A DNA stretch of 64,000 nucleotides from Rhizobium johnstonii 3841 (GTDB lineage Bacteria > Pseudomonadota > Alphaproteobacteria > Rhizobiales > Rhizobiaceae). The position numbers and the translations under genes are program-made. Location of the stretch: NCBI RefSeq assembly GCF_000009265.1, contig NC_008380.1, positions 4,402,501 through 4,466,500 on the forward strand. Reading direction: 5' to 3'. The notes under the pieces were generated by a model. The model did not search any database. It had not been told where the DNA came from and saw only the letters and a list, made by a program, of their open reading frames with translations. Shown piece by piece: positions 50,558 to 58,526 of the stretch (position 1 is the stretch's first letter; every line of letters begins with the position of its first letter).

Positions 50558-51004
50558 TTACGACAACGCCGCCCTGAGCCACGGATGCATTCTGTTTGTT
50601 TGCTTTCTCAGCAGCTTGTCGATCGATATCGATCCCGCACCGGAAGCCGAGAGCACGAACATGCCGCCGGCAATCGCCAGGTCCTTCTCGAAGTGCAGCA
50701 GTTCGTTCTGGCTCGCAAAATTCGTGTGAAAGAGAAAGGCGGTCGCCAGGCAGAAGAGCGCCAGCGCCAATGCGCCAAGCCGGCTGAGGAAGCCTGTCGC
50801 GATGGAAAGGCCGGCGCCGATCTGAAGGGCAATGGTGGCAAGTGCCACCGGCGCCGACAGCCCCAGTTTTGCGAAAATGTCGAAAGTCGCCGTCATATCT
50901 GCCGCGAGCGTCCAACCTTCGTGCAGGAAAATCAGCGACAGCAAGAGCCTGCCGAGGAGAAGAATGAGATCGGCCAGTCGGGGCCGGCTTGAGGCGTTTT
51001 CCAT
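50558..51004 (-). CDS. DoxX-family membrane protein
   Basis: A 148-residue four-span protein of the DoxX group: LILLLGRLLLSLIFLHEGWTLA is span 1 with the usual glycine/histidine, followed by PVALATIALQIGAGLSIATGF, LGALALALFCLATAFLFHTNF and the late LHFEKDLAIAGGMFVLSASGAGSISIDKLL typical of the family. The start is the second of two adjacent ATGs, with GGAGG about six bases upstream. A DUF1345 gene lies 52 bp upstream on the same strand. Role unknown beyond general links to redox stress. Confidence 0.85.
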   Translation of the reverse strand: MENASSRPRLADLILLLGRLLLSLIFLHEGWTLAADMTATFDIFAKLGLSAPVALATIALQIGAGLSIATGFLSRLGALALALFCLATAFLFHTNFASQNELLHFEKDLAIAGGMFVLSASGAGSISIDKLLRKQTNRMHPWLRAALS

Positions 51005-51056
51005 CATACCCTCCGGTTTGAAGAGCGGGTGGTTAGCCCGCTCATGGCAAGGCGCA

Positions 51057-51725
51057 TTATAGCAGGCTCGCCCCGACATTGATCGCAAGCGCCAGGATCG
51101 TCGTATTGAACAGGAACGACAGCACGGCATGCAGCAGCGTCAGCTTGCGCATGCTGGTCGAACTGACCGCGACATCCGCAGTCTGTGCGGCAACGCCGAT
51201 GGTGAAGGAGAAATAGAGGAAATCCCAGTAGCCGGGCTCTTCGATCCCGTCCGGAAACTTCAGCCCGCCCTCCTCGTCGGCTCCGCCATAGAAATAATGG
51301 GCATAGTGGATGGTAAAGAGCGTGTGCAGGAAGATCCAGGAGATCAGGATCGTCAGAACCGCAACACCTGCCCGTGCCAGCGCGACATCAGGTGCCGCCT
51401 CCTTGATCGAATGAAGCTCGAGGCCGATGCCGGCAACGCTGGCAAGTGCGGCACCGATCGAAAGAGCCAGCAGGACGGTGTCGGAGAAATCGAGATCCTC
51501 GGAACGTTTCCGGATGCTTTCAACCGTGGCCCGCAGCATCTTGCGCCAGCTGAGAGCGACAAAAACGCCGGCGCTGACATTCCAGCCGAACAGAATGTTG
51601 CCGGCGCTGACCTCACGCGAGGTTACAGCCAAGAAGACCACCAGTCCGGCAAGGACGGCGATGATGAAGCTCGCATGCTTGTAGGCAAATGCCATCAGCG
51701 AATTTGCCCGTTCCTCATCCGCCAT
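51057..51725 (-). CDS. DUF1345 family membrane protein
   Basis: A 222-residue protein with five or six spans (ASFIIAVLAGLVVFLAVTS, AGNILFGWNVSAGVFVALSW, TVLLALSIGAALASVAGIGL, AGVAVLTILISWIFLHTLFTIHYAHYF, DFLYFSFTIGVAAQTADVAVSS, LLHAVLSFLFNTTILALAINVG). The DFLYFSFTIG-x-x-x-Q-T-x-D-V segment is the DUF1345 hallmark and resembles a channel-type selectivity loop, but no activity is established. An alternative ATG at 51743 exists; 51725 has GGAG six bases upstream. It may be co-transcribed with the DoxX gene downstream. Confidence 0.82.
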   Translation of the reverse strand: MADEERANSLMAFAYKHASFIIAVLAGLVVFLAVTSREVSAGNILFGWNVSAGVFVALSWRKMLRATVESIRKRSEDLDFSDTVLLALSIGAALASVAGIGLELHSIKEAAPDVALARAGVAVLTILISWIFLHTLFTIHYAHYFYGGADEEGGLKFPDGIEEPGYWDFLYFSFTIGVAAQTADVAVSSTSMRKLTLLHAVLSFLFNTTILALAINVGASLL

Positions 51726-51763
51726 ATCGGTCTCCGACAGCATATGCCCTTGATAACAGCACG

Positions 51764-51798
51764 AAAAAGGCGCGCCTGCCAGCCGGCAGCCGCGCCTT
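51764..51798 (-). terminator. Rho-independent terminator of the transaldolase gene
   Basis: On the minus strand, AAGGCGCG (51798-51791) and CGCGCCTT (51774-51767) pair, with further pairing of GCTGCC/GGCAG inside, followed by TTTTTCG. It lies about 20 bp after the tal stop. Confidence 0.88.
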
Positions 51799-51818
51799 CG
51801 ATTGCATGCCGTGCCTTA

Positions 51819-52784
51819 TCAGGCGGCGGCGAGCTGCAGTTCCTTCTGCACCATGGTGCGCAACGTTCCCAGATCCTTGGCGAAGGCGCGGATGCCTTCG
51901 GCAAGTTTTTCCGTCGCCATCGCGTCTTCGTTCATCATCCAGCGGAAGGTCTTCTCGTCGACCGAGACCTTCGGGTCCGGCTTGCGGCTCTCCGGCGAGA
52001 GCTTGCGCTCCAGCTTGCCTTCATCCTTGGCCAGCTCGTCGAGCAGGTTCGGGCTGATGGTCAGGCGGTCGCAGCCGGCAAGGGCTTCGATTTCGCCGGC
52101 ACTGCGGAAGGAGGCGCCCATGACGATCGTCTTGATGTCGTTCGCCTTGTAGTAGTTGTAGATTTCACGAACGGAGACGACGCCCGGATCTTCCTCGGCG
52201 GTGTAGTCCTTGCCGGTCGACTTCTTGTACCAGTCGAGGATGCGGCCGACGAAGGGCGAGATCAGGAACACTTTGGCGTCGGCGCAGGCGATCGCCTGGG
52301 CCTTGCTGAAGAGAAGCGTCAGGTTGCAGTCGATGCCTTCCTTCTGCAGCACTTCTGCGGCGCGAATGCCTTCCCAGGTCGAAGCAAGCTTGATGAGGAT
52401 GCGGTCCTGGCCGATGCCGCGATCCTTGTAGGCGGCGATGATTGCGCGCGCCTTGGCAAGCGAAGCCTCGGTATCGAAGGAAAGATCGGCGTCGACTTCG
52501 GTCGAGACGCGGCCTGGGACGAGCTTCACCAGGGCTGCACCGACGGAGATGGCGAGACGATCGGCGACGGCAGAAGAAACGGCTTCCGGATTGCCGCCCT
52601 GCTTCTTGCCCCAGGCGACGGCTTCCTTGATGGCGTCGGCAAACATCGGCGTGCCGAGAGCCTTGAGCACGATGCTCGGGTTCGTCGTGCAATCGACCGG
52701 CTTCAGGCGGGCGACGGCTTCGATGTCGCCGGTATCGGCGACCACGGTGGTAATCTCGCGAAGTTGGTCAAGCTTGGATGTCAT
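51819..52784 (-). CDS. tal: Transaldolase
   Basis: A 321-residue transaldolase of the TalB type, moving dihydroxyacetone units between sugar phosphates in the pentose phosphate pathway. The Schiff-base lysine is K132 in ILIKLASTWEG, the same position as in E. coli TalB. DCTTNPSIVLKA (31-42), VDADLSFDTEA and CNLTLLFSKAQAIACADA are the remaining active-site segments. The ATG at 52784 has AAGGA nine bases before it; a TTG six bases further up is less likely. It complements xylA-xylB in pentose use. It is followed by a strong terminator. Confidence 0.96.
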   Translation of the reverse strand: MTSKLDQLREITTVVADTGDIEAVARLKPVDCTTNPSIVLKALGTPMFADAIKEAVAWGKKQGGNPEAVSSAVADRLAISVGAALVKLVPGRVSTEVDADLSFDTEASLAKARAIIAAYKDRGIGQDRILIKLASTWEGIRAAEVLQKEGIDCNLTLLFSKAQAIACADAKVFLISPFVGRILDWYKKSTGKDYTAEEDPGVVSVREIYNYYKANDIKTIVMGASFRSAGEIEALAGCDRLTISPNLLDELAKDEGKLERKLSPESRKPDPKVSVDEKTFRWMMNEDAMATEKLAEGIRAFAKDLGTLRTMVQKELQLAAA

Positions 52785-52960
52785 GGTCAATAATCCTTGT
52801 TGAACTTGGGCTGCGACCGGCGCGCGTTCCGCCGGGCAAAGGTGATCTACCGACAGGTTGTTTGCATGCTGCAGGCGAAAATGCGCGCATCCGTCGCGGA
52901 TGATTCATAAACGTGAAGGACAGTGGCCGTGTTCCGGCCGCGAACGGACGGCTGCTCAAA

Positions 52961-52980
52961 CGCAAGCGATGCCGCTTGCG
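52961..52980. repeat. Perfect short hairpin in the tal/sorC-regulator gap
   Basis: CGCAAGCG (52961-52968) and CGCTTGCG (52973-52980) form an 8-bp stem with an ATGC loop. It could be a regulator site or an RNA hairpin in the tal leader; nothing further supports either. Confidence 0.4.
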
Positions 52981-53108
52981 GCTGGAAGGCCGGTCGTGAC
53001 TTTCGGCATGCCCGCACTATGTCCTCCTCGGACGGACAAGAACGACGTGTGTCACCCGGACTATCGCCATTCGCCTAACGAAAAGTCAAGGACATTTGTG
53101 CATTTCAA

Positions 53109-53136
53109 TTGACATAAGTGTCACACCCGTCATTAT
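53109..53136 (+). promoter_or_regulatory. Likely promoter of the SorC-family regulator gene
   Basis: TTGACA (53109-53114, perfect -35) is followed after 16 bp by CATTAT (53131-53136, four of six -10 matches). A GTGTCACAC stretch in the spacer is partly symmetric. The gene starts 75 bp downstream. Confidence 0.55.
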
Positions 53137-53210
53137 CCCCGGCAACAAAAGCGTCGCTAAGGCCTTTCATTCTGTGAGGGATCTAGGGCAGGAAATCGTG
53201 CGGAGGAGAT

Positions 53211-54236
53211 GTGGTCAAGCTCAAACGCGGCACGCACACGGCCTATTCCGAGGCATCCTCGCTGCGGCTAAGGGCGGCTTGGCTCTATTACAACGAGGGC
53301 TTAACCCAGAAGGACGTCGCCGAGCAGCTCGGCATCAGCCGCACCACCGTCATCCGCCTGCTCGACGAGGCGATGAAACGCAGCGAAGTCCAGATCTGGA
53401 TCAACGACTCGATCGGCGACTGCGTTGAACTTTCGGTGAAGCTGGAGCGCGCCTACGGCCTCGACGAGGCGATCGTCGTCCCTGCGACGGTCAATGGCGA
53501 CGTCAATTCGCTGGCTAAAAATGTCGGCCTGGCGCTTGGCCAGTTCCTCTCCGAAGCCATCCCTGACGACTATACCATCGGCGTCGGCTGGGGCCGCACC
53601 ATGACCGCCTCGCTGTCGAGCTTCCGGCCGCCGCGCCGCGCCAATTGCAAGGTCGTCTCGCTGCTCGGCGGCATCGTTGCCGTGCACCAGACGAACCCGA
53701 TCGATTACACATGGCGGCTGGCAAACCAGCTTGGCGCCGAATGCTTCATGTTTCTGGCGCCGCTTCTCGTCGATTCCATCGAGACCAAGCGTAATCTGAT
53801 TGAGAAATGCGGGCTGGATACGATCTACCGCCTCGCCGAGAATCTTGATCTGGCGATCGTCAGTTGCGGCGATATTGGCCCGCATTCGACCTCGCTGTCG
53901 GAGGGCTGGATCTCGAAGGCCGAGCTGCAGGAACTGATCGATGCCGGCTGCGTCTGCGACACGATGTTCAACTTTCTCGACAAGGACGGCAATTCGGTCG
54001 ACCACTCGATCAATCGGCGCGTGATGTCCGTCGATCTCGACACGCTGAAGGAGGCAAAGCATATCGTGCTCTCCTCCGGCGGCGCCCATCGGGCCGTCGC
54101 CATTCGCGCGACGATCAAGCGCATCGGCTGCAACACGCTGATCACCGACGAAAGTGCTGCCCGGGCGTTACTGGAACTGGCCGAGACATCACTGCCAGCG
54201 TCTTCTCCCCAACGGGCAGAAGTGCCGGAGCGATGA
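53211..54236 (+). CDS. SorC/DeoR-type sugar-binding transcriptional regulator
   Basis: A 341-residue regulator. An N-terminal HTH (about 22-55, AAWLYYNEGLTQKDVAEQLGISRTTVIRLLDEA) precedes a SorC-type sugar-phosphate-binding domain (YGLDEAIVVPATVNG, IGVGWGRTMTASL, VVSLLGGIVAVHQTNPIDYTWRLA, VLSSGGAHRAVAIRATIKRIGCNTLITDE). It starts with GTG at 53211 preceded by GGAGG. Relatives control polyol and pentitol catabolism (sorbitol, erythritol, deoxyribonucleosides). No catabolic gene is directly attached; the polyol operon at 59-64 kb or the adjacent tal are candidates, as inference only. Confidence 0.9.
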   Translation: MVKLKRGTHTAYSEASSLRLRAAWLYYNEGLTQKDVAEQLGISRTTVIRLLDEAMKRSEVQIWINDSIGDCVELSVKLERAYGLDEAIVVPATVNGDVNSLAKNVGLALGQFLSEAIPDDYTIGVGWGRTMTASLSSFRPPRRANCKVVSLLGGIVAVHQTNPIDYTWRLANQLGAECFMFLAPLLVDSIETKRNLIEKCGLDTIYRLAENLDLAIVSCGDIGPHSTSLSEGWISKAELQELIDAGCVCDTMFNFLDKDGNSVDHSINRRVMSVDLDTLKEAKHIVLSSGGAHRAVAIRATIKRIGCNTLITDESAARALLELAETSLPASSPQRAEVPER

Positions 54237-54268
54237 GCGGCGACACGTCGCTCCGCCCGGAAATCCCC

Positions 54269-55141
54269 TCAGGCGTGCGCCGATTCCCACCCGAGCATCG
54301 CCCGCTTGCGGGTGAGGCCCCAATGGTAGCCCGTCAGCGCGCCATTCTTGCCGAGCGCCCGATGGCAAGGCACCACGAAGGAGATCGGGTTTGCCCCGAC
54401 CGCCGCACCCACGGCGCGCTGCGCCGTCGGCCGGCCGATATCGTTGGCGATATCGGAATAGGTGACGGCCTTGCCGAACGGGATTTTCAGCAGACTTTCC
54501 CAGACGCTCACCTGAAAATCCGTGCCGATCAGCACGACACGCAGCGGCTGGTCCGAGGACCATTTGCCGGGCTCGAAGATGCGGGCGGCATAGGGAACCG
54601 TCGCCTGGAGGTCTTCGACATAACAGGCGTTCGGCCAGCGGCAGGTCATATCCTCGAGGCAGGCCCTCTCGTCGCCGGAATCGCTGAAGGCAAGGCCGGC
54701 AAGGCCGCGGTCGGTCACCATGATCAGCGCCACGCCGAAGGGGCAGATGTGGAAACCGTAGCGGATAGTGAGACCGCCGCCCTTGGCCTTCCATTCGCCG
54801 GGTGACATCGCCTCATGGGTGACGAAGAGATCGTGCAGCCGGCTCGGCCCGGAAAGGCCGACCTCGATCGAGGTCTCGAGCAGCGGCATGTCTTCCTTGC
54901 GCAGCAGCCGCTTGGCGTGGTCGAGCGTCACCGCCTGCAGGAAGCCCTTGGGCGACAGCCCGGCCCAGCGGGTGAAGGTCTTCTGCAGCTGGGTCGGCGA
55001 CTGGTTGAGCCGCGCCGCGATCGCCTCCAGCGAAGGCTGGTCGCGGTAATCTTCGGTGATGAGTTCGATTACCCGACGGACAATGTCATAATCAGGACCG
55101 TCAGGCGTGATGTCTGTCTGCAGGTTGGCAATCATATTCAT
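54269..55141 (-). CDS. ada: AraC-domain plus O6-alkylguanine-DNA alkyltransferase fusion (Ada lacking its N-terminal domain)
   Basis: A 290-residue fusion. Residues about 18-118 are an AraC-type HTH domain (SLEAIAARLNQSPTQLQKTFTRWAGLSPKGFLQA); residues about 125-290 are an OGT/Ada-C domain with the alkyl-acceptor C259 in FVVPCHR and the preceding GRPTAQRAVGAAVGANP helix. The Cys4 zinc, phosphotriester-repair domain of E. coli Ada is absent. It should repair O6-methylguanine; whether it still senses alkylation to activate transcription is unclear. AAGGAG lies eight bases before the ATG at 55141; longer in-frame starts are unsupported. Confidence 0.9.
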   Translation of the reverse strand: MNMIANLQTDITPDGPDYDIVRRVIELITEDYRDQPSLEAIAARLNQSPTQLQKTFTRWAGLSPKGFLQAVTLDHAKRLLRKEDMPLLETSIEVGLSGPSRLHDLFVTHEAMSPGEWKAKGGGLTIRYGFHICPFGVALIMVTDRGLAGLAFSDSGDERACLEDMTCRWPNACYVEDLQATVPYAARIFEPGKWSSDQPLRVVLIGTDFQVSVWESLLKIPFGKAVTYSDIANDIGRPTAQRAVGAAVGANPISFVVPCHRALGKNGALTGYHWGLTRKRAMLGWESAHA

Positions 55142-55220
55142 CGTCTTTCTCCTTGTAACAAGGAGATAGTCAAGTGGGGATGAGCAAACCACCCGATTCT
55201 TGCGCATCCGCCGGATAGGC

Positions 55221-55718
55221 TCAGATCCGCTGCTTGACCGTCGCCAGCGCTCCCTTGAAAGCCTTTGCGAAGCTTTCGCGATCATCAGGATTGAGGAAGG
55301 AGCCGATATCCGTGCGCCGGCCTTCGCCGAAGATATGCATGGAAAGGATGCCGATTTCCTGGTGCCGGCGAACGAGGAAGCGCGTCCAGAACGGATTGAA
55401 ATGATGCTCCACCATCCGTCCCGATGGCGCAAACTTGCGCACCGACACGTCCGTGCGCGATACCGACACCTGTTCGCGCGCTTTCCCGGAGCGGTAATTC
55501 AGCCAGAAGGCGCCGTAAAGAAGCAGAAAATCCACTCCGAAGAACAAGCCGATTGGCCAGGCCCCCGTCGCGATGAAGAACGTGCCGTAGAGCAAGCAGA
55601 CGGCACCGGAAAGGGCAAGCAGCACCTTGAAGCCCCGGCGGCCAAGTGACCGGTGGGGAAAGAGCTCGGCAGCGAAAACAGGCTGCTCATTGAAGCTGTC
55701 GGCGTTGCTTTCCATCAT
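55221..55718 (-). CDS. DUF2244 domain membrane protein
   Basis: A 165-residue protein with two close membrane spans (VLLALSGAVCLLYGTFFIATGAWPIGLFFGVDFLLLYGAFWLNY, about 33-75) followed by a cytosolic beta-rich region (VSVSRTDVSVRKFAPSGR...NPFWTRFLV). This is the DUF2244 arrangement common in alphaproteobacteria. No function is known. It is divergent from the nth gene, with starts only about 20 bp apart, so the promoters must overlap the coding ends or lie further in. Confidence 0.85.
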   Translation of the reverse strand: MMESNADSFNEQPVFAAELFPHRSLGRRGFKVLLALSGAVCLLYGTFFIATGAWPIGLFFGVDFLLLYGAFWLNYRSGKAREQVSVSRTDVSVRKFAPSGRMVEHHFNPFWTRFLVRRHQEIGILSMHIFGEGRRTDIGSFLNPDDRESFAKAFKGALATVKQRI

Positions 55719-55740
55719 GGCTGCCGATTATAGAGTTTCC

Positions 55741-56523
55741 ATGGCGAATCCGAAACTCAAATCCGCTACTAAGACGCCGCAGGACGCGAATGTGATCGCC
55801 CGCCGCAAACCGGCGGCAGCGGTGCGCACGGCCTATTCGCTGGCCGAGCGCGAGGAGATCTTCCGCCGCTTCTCGGTGCAGCGGCCGGAACCGAGAGGCG
55901 AGCTCGAGCACACCAACCCCTTCACGCTCGTCGTCGCCGTCGCGCTTTCGGCGCAAGCGACCGATGTTGGCGTCAACAAGGCGACGCGCGCGCTCTTCAA
56001 GGTCGCCGACACGCCGGAAAAGATGCTCGATCTCGGCGAAGAGCGGCTGCGCGACCACATCAGGACGATCGGCCTCTACCGCAACAAGGCGAAAAACGTC
56101 ATCGCGCTCTCGCAGATGCTGGTCGACCAATTCGGCGGCAAGGTGCCGGAGACCCGCGACGAGTTGGTGAGGTTGCCGGGTGTCGGCCGCAAGACCGCCA
56201 ATGTCGTGCTTTCCATGGCCTTCGGCCGGGCGACGATGGCCGTCGACACGCACATCTTCCGCATCGCCAATCGCATCAGGCTTGCCCCCGGCAAGACGCC
56301 CGACGAGGTCGAGGTGCGGCTGATGAAGGTGATCCCGAACCATTACCTCTATCACGCCCATCACTGGCTGATCCTGCATGGCCGCTACATCTGCAAGGCG
56401 CGCCGGCCCGAATGCGAGCGGTGTATCATCGCCGACCTTTGCAAATCGCCGGAGAAGAGTTGGGATGTGCCGGCGCCGCTGGTCGAGCTACCGCCGCAGG
56501 TGATCGGCGAGGCCGTCGAGTAG
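55741..56523 (+). CDS. nth: Endonuclease III (DNA glycosylase/AP lyase)
   Basis: A 260-residue base-excision repair enzyme acting on oxidised pyrimidines. The HhH motif LPGVGRKTANVV has catalytic K151, and AVDTHIFR has catalytic D169. The [4Fe-4S] cluster cysteines are C218, C225, C228 and C234 (C-X6-C-X2-C-X5-C). A basic N-terminal extension of about 30 residues precedes the usual start. The ATG at 55741 has a weak ribosome site; an in-frame ATG at 55717 overlaps the divergent DUF2244 start. Its 3' end overlaps the convergent TetR gene by 36 bp. Confidence 0.95.
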   Translation: MANPKLKSATKTPQDANVIARRKPAAAVRTAYSLAEREEIFRRFSVQRPEPRGELEHTNPFTLVVAVALSAQATDVGVNKATRALFKVADTPEKMLDLGEERLRDHIRTIGLYRNKAKNVIALSQMLVDQFGGKVPETRDELVRLPGVGRKTANVVLSMAFGRATMAVDTHIFRIANRIRLAPGKTPDEVEVRLMKVIPNHYLYHAHHWLILHGRYICKARRPECERCIIADLCKSPEKSWDVPAPLVELPPQVIGEAVE

Positions 56524-57066
56524 GACAGCGATCGCCTGCTCGTAATGCCGCCTTTCAGCGCCCACCTCGATCGCGATCGCCGCGCGATCGAAGGCCGCCG
56601 ATAGCAGCGACGTCAGTGGTTCGAGCATAGCGCCGGCCTCTGGAAGCATCGCTGCAAGCCCTGCCCGCAGCGTCGCTTCCGCATTCTCTGCATCGATCGC
56701 CGCACTCGCCAGCGGGCCGAGAACGGCAGGTGCCTCGATCAGCAGCAGCCGGGTGCGCCCTTGCGCCATCATCGCATCGAAATAGGCCGAGGCGCCGGCG
56801 ATAAGCATGGCACGCGGCGCGTCGCAGGATGCCGAGCGCGCCTCGATCGCCGCGGCCACCGCGCGCGCCTCGCATTCGATAACCGCCCGAAATAGCGCCT
56901 TCTTGTCTTCAAAATGATGGTAGAGCGCGCCACGCGTCACTCCCGCCGTCGTGACGATCTCCGGCGTCGCGGTTTCGGCATAACCTTTTTCGACGAAGAG
57001 ACGTCGACCGGCATCGATCAGTGCCTGTCTCGTCTGCTCCGTTCTCTCGCGATTGCTGCGGCTCAT
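56488..57066 (-). CDS. TetR-family repressor of the adjacent VOC gene
   Basis: A 192-residue TetR regulator. HTH at about residues 8-55 (TRQALIDAGRRLFVEKGYAETATPEIVTTAGVTRGALYHHFEDKKALF). The C-terminal ligand domain is Ala-rich. The ATG at 57066 is preceded by AGAGGT. It is divergent from a VOC gene with two ACATACA/TGTATGT operators between, so it very likely represses that gene and itself. Its 3' end overlaps nth. Confidence 0.9.
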   Translation of the reverse strand: MSRSNRERTEQTRQALIDAGRRLFVEKGYAETATPEIVTTAGVTRGALYHHFEDKKALFRAVIECEARAVAAAIEARSASCDAPRAMLIAGASAYFDAMMAQGRTRLLLIEAPAVLGPLASAAIDAENAEATLRAGLAAMLPEAGAMLEPLTSLLSAAFDRAAIAIEVGAERRHYEQAIAVLLDGLADHLRR

Positions 57067-57078
57067 GCACACCTCTTT

Positions 57079-57099
57079 ACATACAAACTGAATGTATGT
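57079..57099. promoter_or_regulatory. TetR operator 1
   Basis: ACATACA (57079-57085) and TGTATGT (57093-57099) are exact inverted arms with a 7-bp spacer, just upstream of the TetR gene start. Confidence 0.8.
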
Positions 57100-57111
57100 T
57101 AATAGTCAAAA

Positions 57112-57128
57112 ACATACAGATTGTATGT
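57112..57128. promoter_or_regulatory. TetR operator 2
   Basis: ACATACA (57112-57118) and TGTATGT (57122-57128) have the same arms as operator 1 but a 3-bp spacer, just upstream of the VOC gene. ACATACA-type half-sites are also reported for some other TetR regulators of small stress genes. Confidence 0.8.
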
Positions 57129-57149
57129 AAATTAAAAGGAGGAAACGAG

Positions 57150-57575
57150 ATGAAATCGACGAGCTATTATCCTGTCATGATGACCGACGACGTTGCCGGC
57201 ACCGCCAGCTTCTATTGCACGCATTTCGGCTTCAAAGCTCTGTTCGAAAGCGACTGGTATGTTCACCTGCAATCGGCAGAGGAGGAGCATATCGCGCTTG
57301 CCATCCTTGACGGCAGCCATGAGACCATCCCGGCCATAGCCCGCGGCAGGGTGTCCGGCCTGCTCCTCAATTTCGAGGTCGGCGATGTCGATGCGATCTA
57401 TGCAGCCTGCCGGAGCGCCGGCCTGCCAATTCTGAGAGAAATCCGCGACGAGGATTTCGGCCAGCGGCATTTCATCACCGCCGATCCGAACGGCGTGCTG
57501 ATCGACATCATCAAGCCGATCCCGCCGAGCGCCGAATTCGCGGCGATGTACGACACCTCCGCCCTGCCCGCTTGA
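57150..57575 (+). CDS. VOC-family glyoxalase-like protein
   Basis: A 141-residue single-module VOC protein. SYYPVMMTDDVAGTASFYCTHFGFKALFESDWYVHLQ is the first beta-alpha-beta module and RHFITADPNGVLIDIIKPI the second, with the D-P-N-G turn. The first metal-ligand position is not the usual histidine (PVMMTDD), so it may be a binding protein instead of an enzyme. AAGGAGG is eight bases before the ATG at 57150. It is controlled by the divergent TetR gene through two inverted-repeat operators. Confidence 0.87.
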   Translation: MKSTSYYPVMMTDDVAGTASFYCTHFGFKALFESDWYVHLQSAEEEHIALAILDGSHETIPAIARGRVSGLLLNFEVGDVDAIYAACRSAGLPILREIRDEDFGQRHFITADPNGVLIDIIKPIPPSAEFAAMYDTSALPA

Positions 57576-57578
57576 GTC

Positions 57579-58292
57579 TTAGGCACGCAAACCGGTGTCC
57601 TTAGCGGAAACCAACTTGTGCAGATGCACCATCATGCCGGCGGCAAAAAGCGGCGTCAGAAGATTGACGATCGGGATCGCCAGGAAAAGGGCGATCATCA
57701 GCCCGCCGAGAAAGACGGTGGAGGCATGTTTGGCGCGAAAGAGCCGCGCCTCATCCGGCGAACGGAAGCGCATGGCGGCGAATTCGAAGAATTCCCGTCC
57801 GAGCAGATAGCCGTTCACCAGAAAGAACGCGACCAGATTGACGCCGGGTATGAACAGCAGCAGCAATGCCAGGATATTGCCGAGGATCACCACACCGAGG
57901 AACTTGATCGAGCTTGCCATCGCCGGACCGAGTGGCATGGCGGTGCCCGGCGCGTCCTTGGGATAGTCGCGCTTTTCGATGACATCGGCGACGTCGTCGA
58001 GAAACAGGCCGGCAATCAGCGCCGTGACCGGCGACAGCAGCAGCGCCAGCATGAGAGCAAGGCCAATACCGGCGAGAATTGCGAAGATGAGAGCGAACCA
58101 CCCCGCCCAATCAGGCATATCGGGAAAGAAGCTCGTGAGCCAGGGAAAGAGAAAGGCCATGAAGGCTCCGCGCAGCGCGAACCAGAGTCCGACAAGCACG
58201 AGGATCGTCAGGCCGAGCACCTTCCAGAAGACAGAACGTGTTTCCGAGGCGAACAGATTGGCGAGCGAAAGTCGAGCGGCGTCAAGAATCAT
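57579..58292 (-). CDS. EI24/CysZ-like membrane protein
   Basis: A 237-residue membrane protein of the EI24 domain family, to which the sulfate transporter CysZ belongs. Hydrophobic segments: VFWKVLGLTILVLVGLWFAL, WAGWFALIFAILAGIGLALMLALLLSPVTALIAGLF, FLGVVILGNILALLLLFIPGVNLVAFFLVNGYLLGREFFEF and LGGLMIALFLAIPIVNLLTPLFAAGMMVHL. The VNGYLLGREFFE segment is the family signature. It converges with the VOC gene (3 bp between the stops). Sulfate transport is possible but not shown; no cys genes are nearby. Confidence 0.83.
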   Translation of the reverse strand: MILDAARLSLANLFASETRSVFWKVLGLTILVLVGLWFALRGAFMAFLFPWLTSFFPDMPDWAGWFALIFAILAGIGLALMLALLLSPVTALIAGLFLDDVADVIEKRDYPKDAPGTAMPLGPAMASSIKFLGVVILGNILALLLLFIPGVNLVAFFLVNGYLLGREFFEFAAMRFRSPDEARLFRAKHASTVFLGGLMIALFLAIPIVNLLTPLFAAGMMVHLHKLVSAKDTGLRA

Positions 58293-58381
58293 GTCTCAGG
58301 CGTCTCCGGTTGCGCCGAAGATGTAGGGAAGAGGCAGGCCACCGACAAGAGAGAATAAAATTGCATTCAGTAATAGAAAAC

Positions 58382-58408
58382 TTGTCGAAAACTAAATACT
58401 AATATAAT
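58382..58408 (+). promoter_or_regulatory. Likely promoter of the RpiR regulator gene
   Basis: A perfect TATAAT (58403-58408) lies in an AT-rich stretch, with TTGTCG (58382-58387) 15 bp upstream. The spacer is short, so the -35 element may be poor or activator-dependent. The gene starts 119 bp downstream. Confidence 0.45.
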
Positions 58409-58526
58409 ATTGTGACATATATGAAATACGCACGGGCCTGAGAAGCAGCTTCCGAAATAGTTGCAAAGACAAGGGGTCGCAACAGCGCATCCACGGAACG
58501 CCTCTGAGGAAGATGGGGAGGCTACC

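Larger units (their letters stand above)
52785..53210. other. 426-bp region without a gene, between tal and the SorC regulator
   Basis: No convincing coding frame is seen: the short frames here lack ribosome sites and have odd composition. It must carry the tal promoter (leftward) and the SorC-regulator promoter (rightward, see 53109-53136). It also contains a perfect hairpin, CGCAAGCG/CGCTTGCG at 52961-52980. Confidence 0.6.

Noticed and set aside
51129..52793. 554-codon plus-strand frame across the DUF1345 and tal genes
   Set aside because: Antisense to two supported genes; no recognisable motif or start signal.
52858..53112. 84-codon frame upstream of the SorC regulator
   Set aside because: Cys/Arg/Pro-rich with no ribosome site, and it runs over the likely promoter of the regulator gene.
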